Below the pieces are notes generated by a model. The model saw only the letters and a list, made by a program, of their open reading frames with translations, was not told the DNA's origin and made no database searches. 64,000 bases of DNA from Pseudomonas viridiflava. Its GTDB lineage: Bacteria; Pseudomonadota; Gammaproteobacteria; Pseudomonadales; Pseudomonadaceae. The stretch's first letter is position 1, and each line of letters opens with the position of its first letter. The position numbers were made by a program, and so were the translations under genes. The DNA is taken from assembly GCF_900585905.1 (NCBI RefSeq), contig NZ_UTVH01000095.1, forward strand, positions 496,001 to 560,000. The letters run 5' to 3'. Shown here piece after piece: positions 62,982-64,000 of this stretch.

Positions 62982-64000
62982 TCAGAACACCACGCCCTGG
63001 CTGCGCAGGTAATCATCGTACGTACCGCTGAAATCGACTACGCCGCTTGGGCTCAGCTCGATAATGCGGGTGGCCAGCGATGACACGAATTCACGGTCGT
63101 GGCTGACGAAGATCAGCGTGCCCGGATAGTTCTCCAACGCGAGGTTCAGCGCCTCGATGGATTCCATGTCCAGGTGGTTGGTCGGCTCGTCCATGATCAA
63201 CACGTTCGGCTTTTGCAGGATCAGCTTGCCGAACAGCATGCGCCCTTGCTCACCACCGGAGATCACCTTGACCGACTTGAGGATTTCGTCGTTGGAGAAC
63301 AGCATCCGGCCCAGGGTGCCGCGTACCACTTGCTCGCCGCCCTGAGTCCACTGGCCCATCCAGTCGAACAGATTGCAGTCGTCTTCGAAATCATGGGCGT
63401 GGTCCTGAGCGTAGTAACCCAGCTCCGCTGCGTCGGTCCACTTCACGCTACCGGCATCCGGGGTCAGTTCGTTGACCAGAGTGCGCAGCAGGGTAGTCTT
63501 GCCGATGCCGTTCGGCCCGATGATCGCCACGCGCTCGCCGGCTTCAACCTGAAAGCTGAAATCCTTGAACAGCGGCTTGCCGTCGAAGCCCTTGGCCATG
63601 CGCTCGACAATAACGGCCTGGCGGTGCAGTTTTTTGGTCTGTTCGAAGCGGATGAACGGGCTGACCCGGCTCGAAGGCTTGACCTCGGCCAGCTGGATCT
63701 TGTCGATCGCCTTGGCGCGGGACGTGGCCTGTTTGGCTTTCGAGGCGTTGGCCGAGAAGCGGCTGACGAATGATTGCAGTTCGGAAATCTGTGCCTTCTT
63801 CTTGGCGTTGTCCGACAGCAACTGCTCGCGAGACTGTGTGGCAACCGTCATGTATTCGTCGTAGTTGCCCGGGAACAGGCGCAACTCGCCGTAATCCAGG
63901 TCAGCCATGTGGGTGCACACGCTGTTCAGGAAGTGACGGTCGTGAGAAATGATGATCATCAGGCTGTTGCGCTGGGTCAGGATATTTTCCAGCCAGCGAA
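62982..64000 (-). CDS. ybiT: ABC-F family ATPase, YbiT type (N-terminal part outside window)
   Basis: The last 339 residues of a duplicated ABC protein of the ABC-F group, which act on ribosomes rather than as transporters. Visible: the end of the first ATPase domain ([20 protein letters not shown]), the inter-domain linker (about 60-110 of the visible part), then the second domain with Walker [13 protein letters not shown], signature [13 protein letters not shown], Walker [15 protein letters not shown] and switch [12 protein letters not shown]. It ends SQGVVF. The sequence continues in frame through base 64000. The YbiT assignment is by overall resemblance. Confidence 0.9.
   Translation of the reverse strand, partial: RWLENILTQRNSLMIIISHDRHFLNSVCTHMADLDYGELRLFPGNYDEYMTVATQSREQLLSDNAKKKAQISELQSFVSRFSANASKAKQATSRAKAIDKIQLAEVKPSSRVSPFIRFEQTKKLHRQAVIVERMAKGFDGKPLFKDFSFQVEAGERVAIIGPNGIGKTTLLRTLVNELTPDAGSVKWTDAAELGYYAQDHAHDFEDDCNLFDWMGQWTQGGEQVVRGTLGRMLFSNDEILKSVKVISGGEQGRMLFGKLILQKPNVLIMDEPTNHLDMESIEALNLALENYPGTLIFVSHDREFVSSLATRIIELSPSGVVDFSGTYDDYLRSQGVVF

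Overview
The window is chromosomal DNA of a Pseudomonas species. Gene content and order point to the P. syringae group or a close relative: a CobN/CobW/CbtBA cobalamin locus, the glgA-treZ-malQ-treY and glgX trehalose/glycogen block, a gnd-zwf pair, an MvaT with a TTG start, MexEF-OprN, and REP-type repeats of the Pseudomonas kind. The DNA is GC-rich, so antisense shadow reading frames are long and common. I see no tRNA, rRNA, CRISPR array, prophage or insertion sequence. One tyrosine recombinase gene is present without a surrounding mobile element.

Layout. 1-4.7 kb: the 5' part of metH (minus strand) with a MetR-type palindrome upstream, a membrane acyltransferase, and nfuA. 4.7-14.1 kb: a cobalamin locus built around two back-to-back cobalamin riboswitches. 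Leftwards run cbtB-cbtA-cobE-cobM; rightwards run cobW-cobN-chlI-like-chlD-like. Each leader ends in a hairpin that can hide the Shine-Dalgarno sequence of the first gene. 14-20.5 kb: single genes (Fis-type HTH, NadR-like kinase, uppP, DUF1294, YjbR, a LysR regulator divergent from azoR, a secreted alpha/beta hydrolase). 20.5-34.5 kb: two minus-strand operons. glgA-treZ-malQ-treY-DUF2934 makes trehalose from alpha-glucan. glgX is fused by four successive ATGA overlaps to an acyl-CoA-dehydrogenase-like gene, a PIG-L deacetylase, a NodS-like methyltransferase and a family 2 glycosyltransferase. No known pathway explains these last four genes, and they are my main candidate for an undescribed system.

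35-46 kb: a GNAT acetyltransferase, an unlisted 57-residue coiled-coil protein, the gnd-zwf-HAD phosphatase-GH15 operon, alkB, several small Pseudomonas proteins and lipoproteins, galU and gor. 46-54 kb: an orphan hybrid histidine kinase, a KfrA-like coiled-coil DNA-binding protein divergent from a tyrosine recombinase across two perfect inverted repeats (second candidate), ahpC-ahpF, gloA and a DUF4946 protein. 54-64 kb: mvaT, a HEAT/TPR membrane protein, a REPIN, the mexE-mexF-oprN operon with an upstream LysR-type box, a REP cluster, and the C-terminal part of an ABC-F ATPase (YbiT type) that runs off the window.

How the genes connect: cobalamin made and regulated in the second region is the cofactor of MetH in the first. 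GlgA, GlgX, MalQ, TreY and TreZ turn glucan into trehalose, and the GH15 enzyme with Zwf and Gnd could return the glucose to the pentose phosphate pathway. Gor, AhpCF and Zwf/Gnd (NADPH) form a redox defence set. All functional statements rest on reading the sequence and family knowledge; no database search was run.
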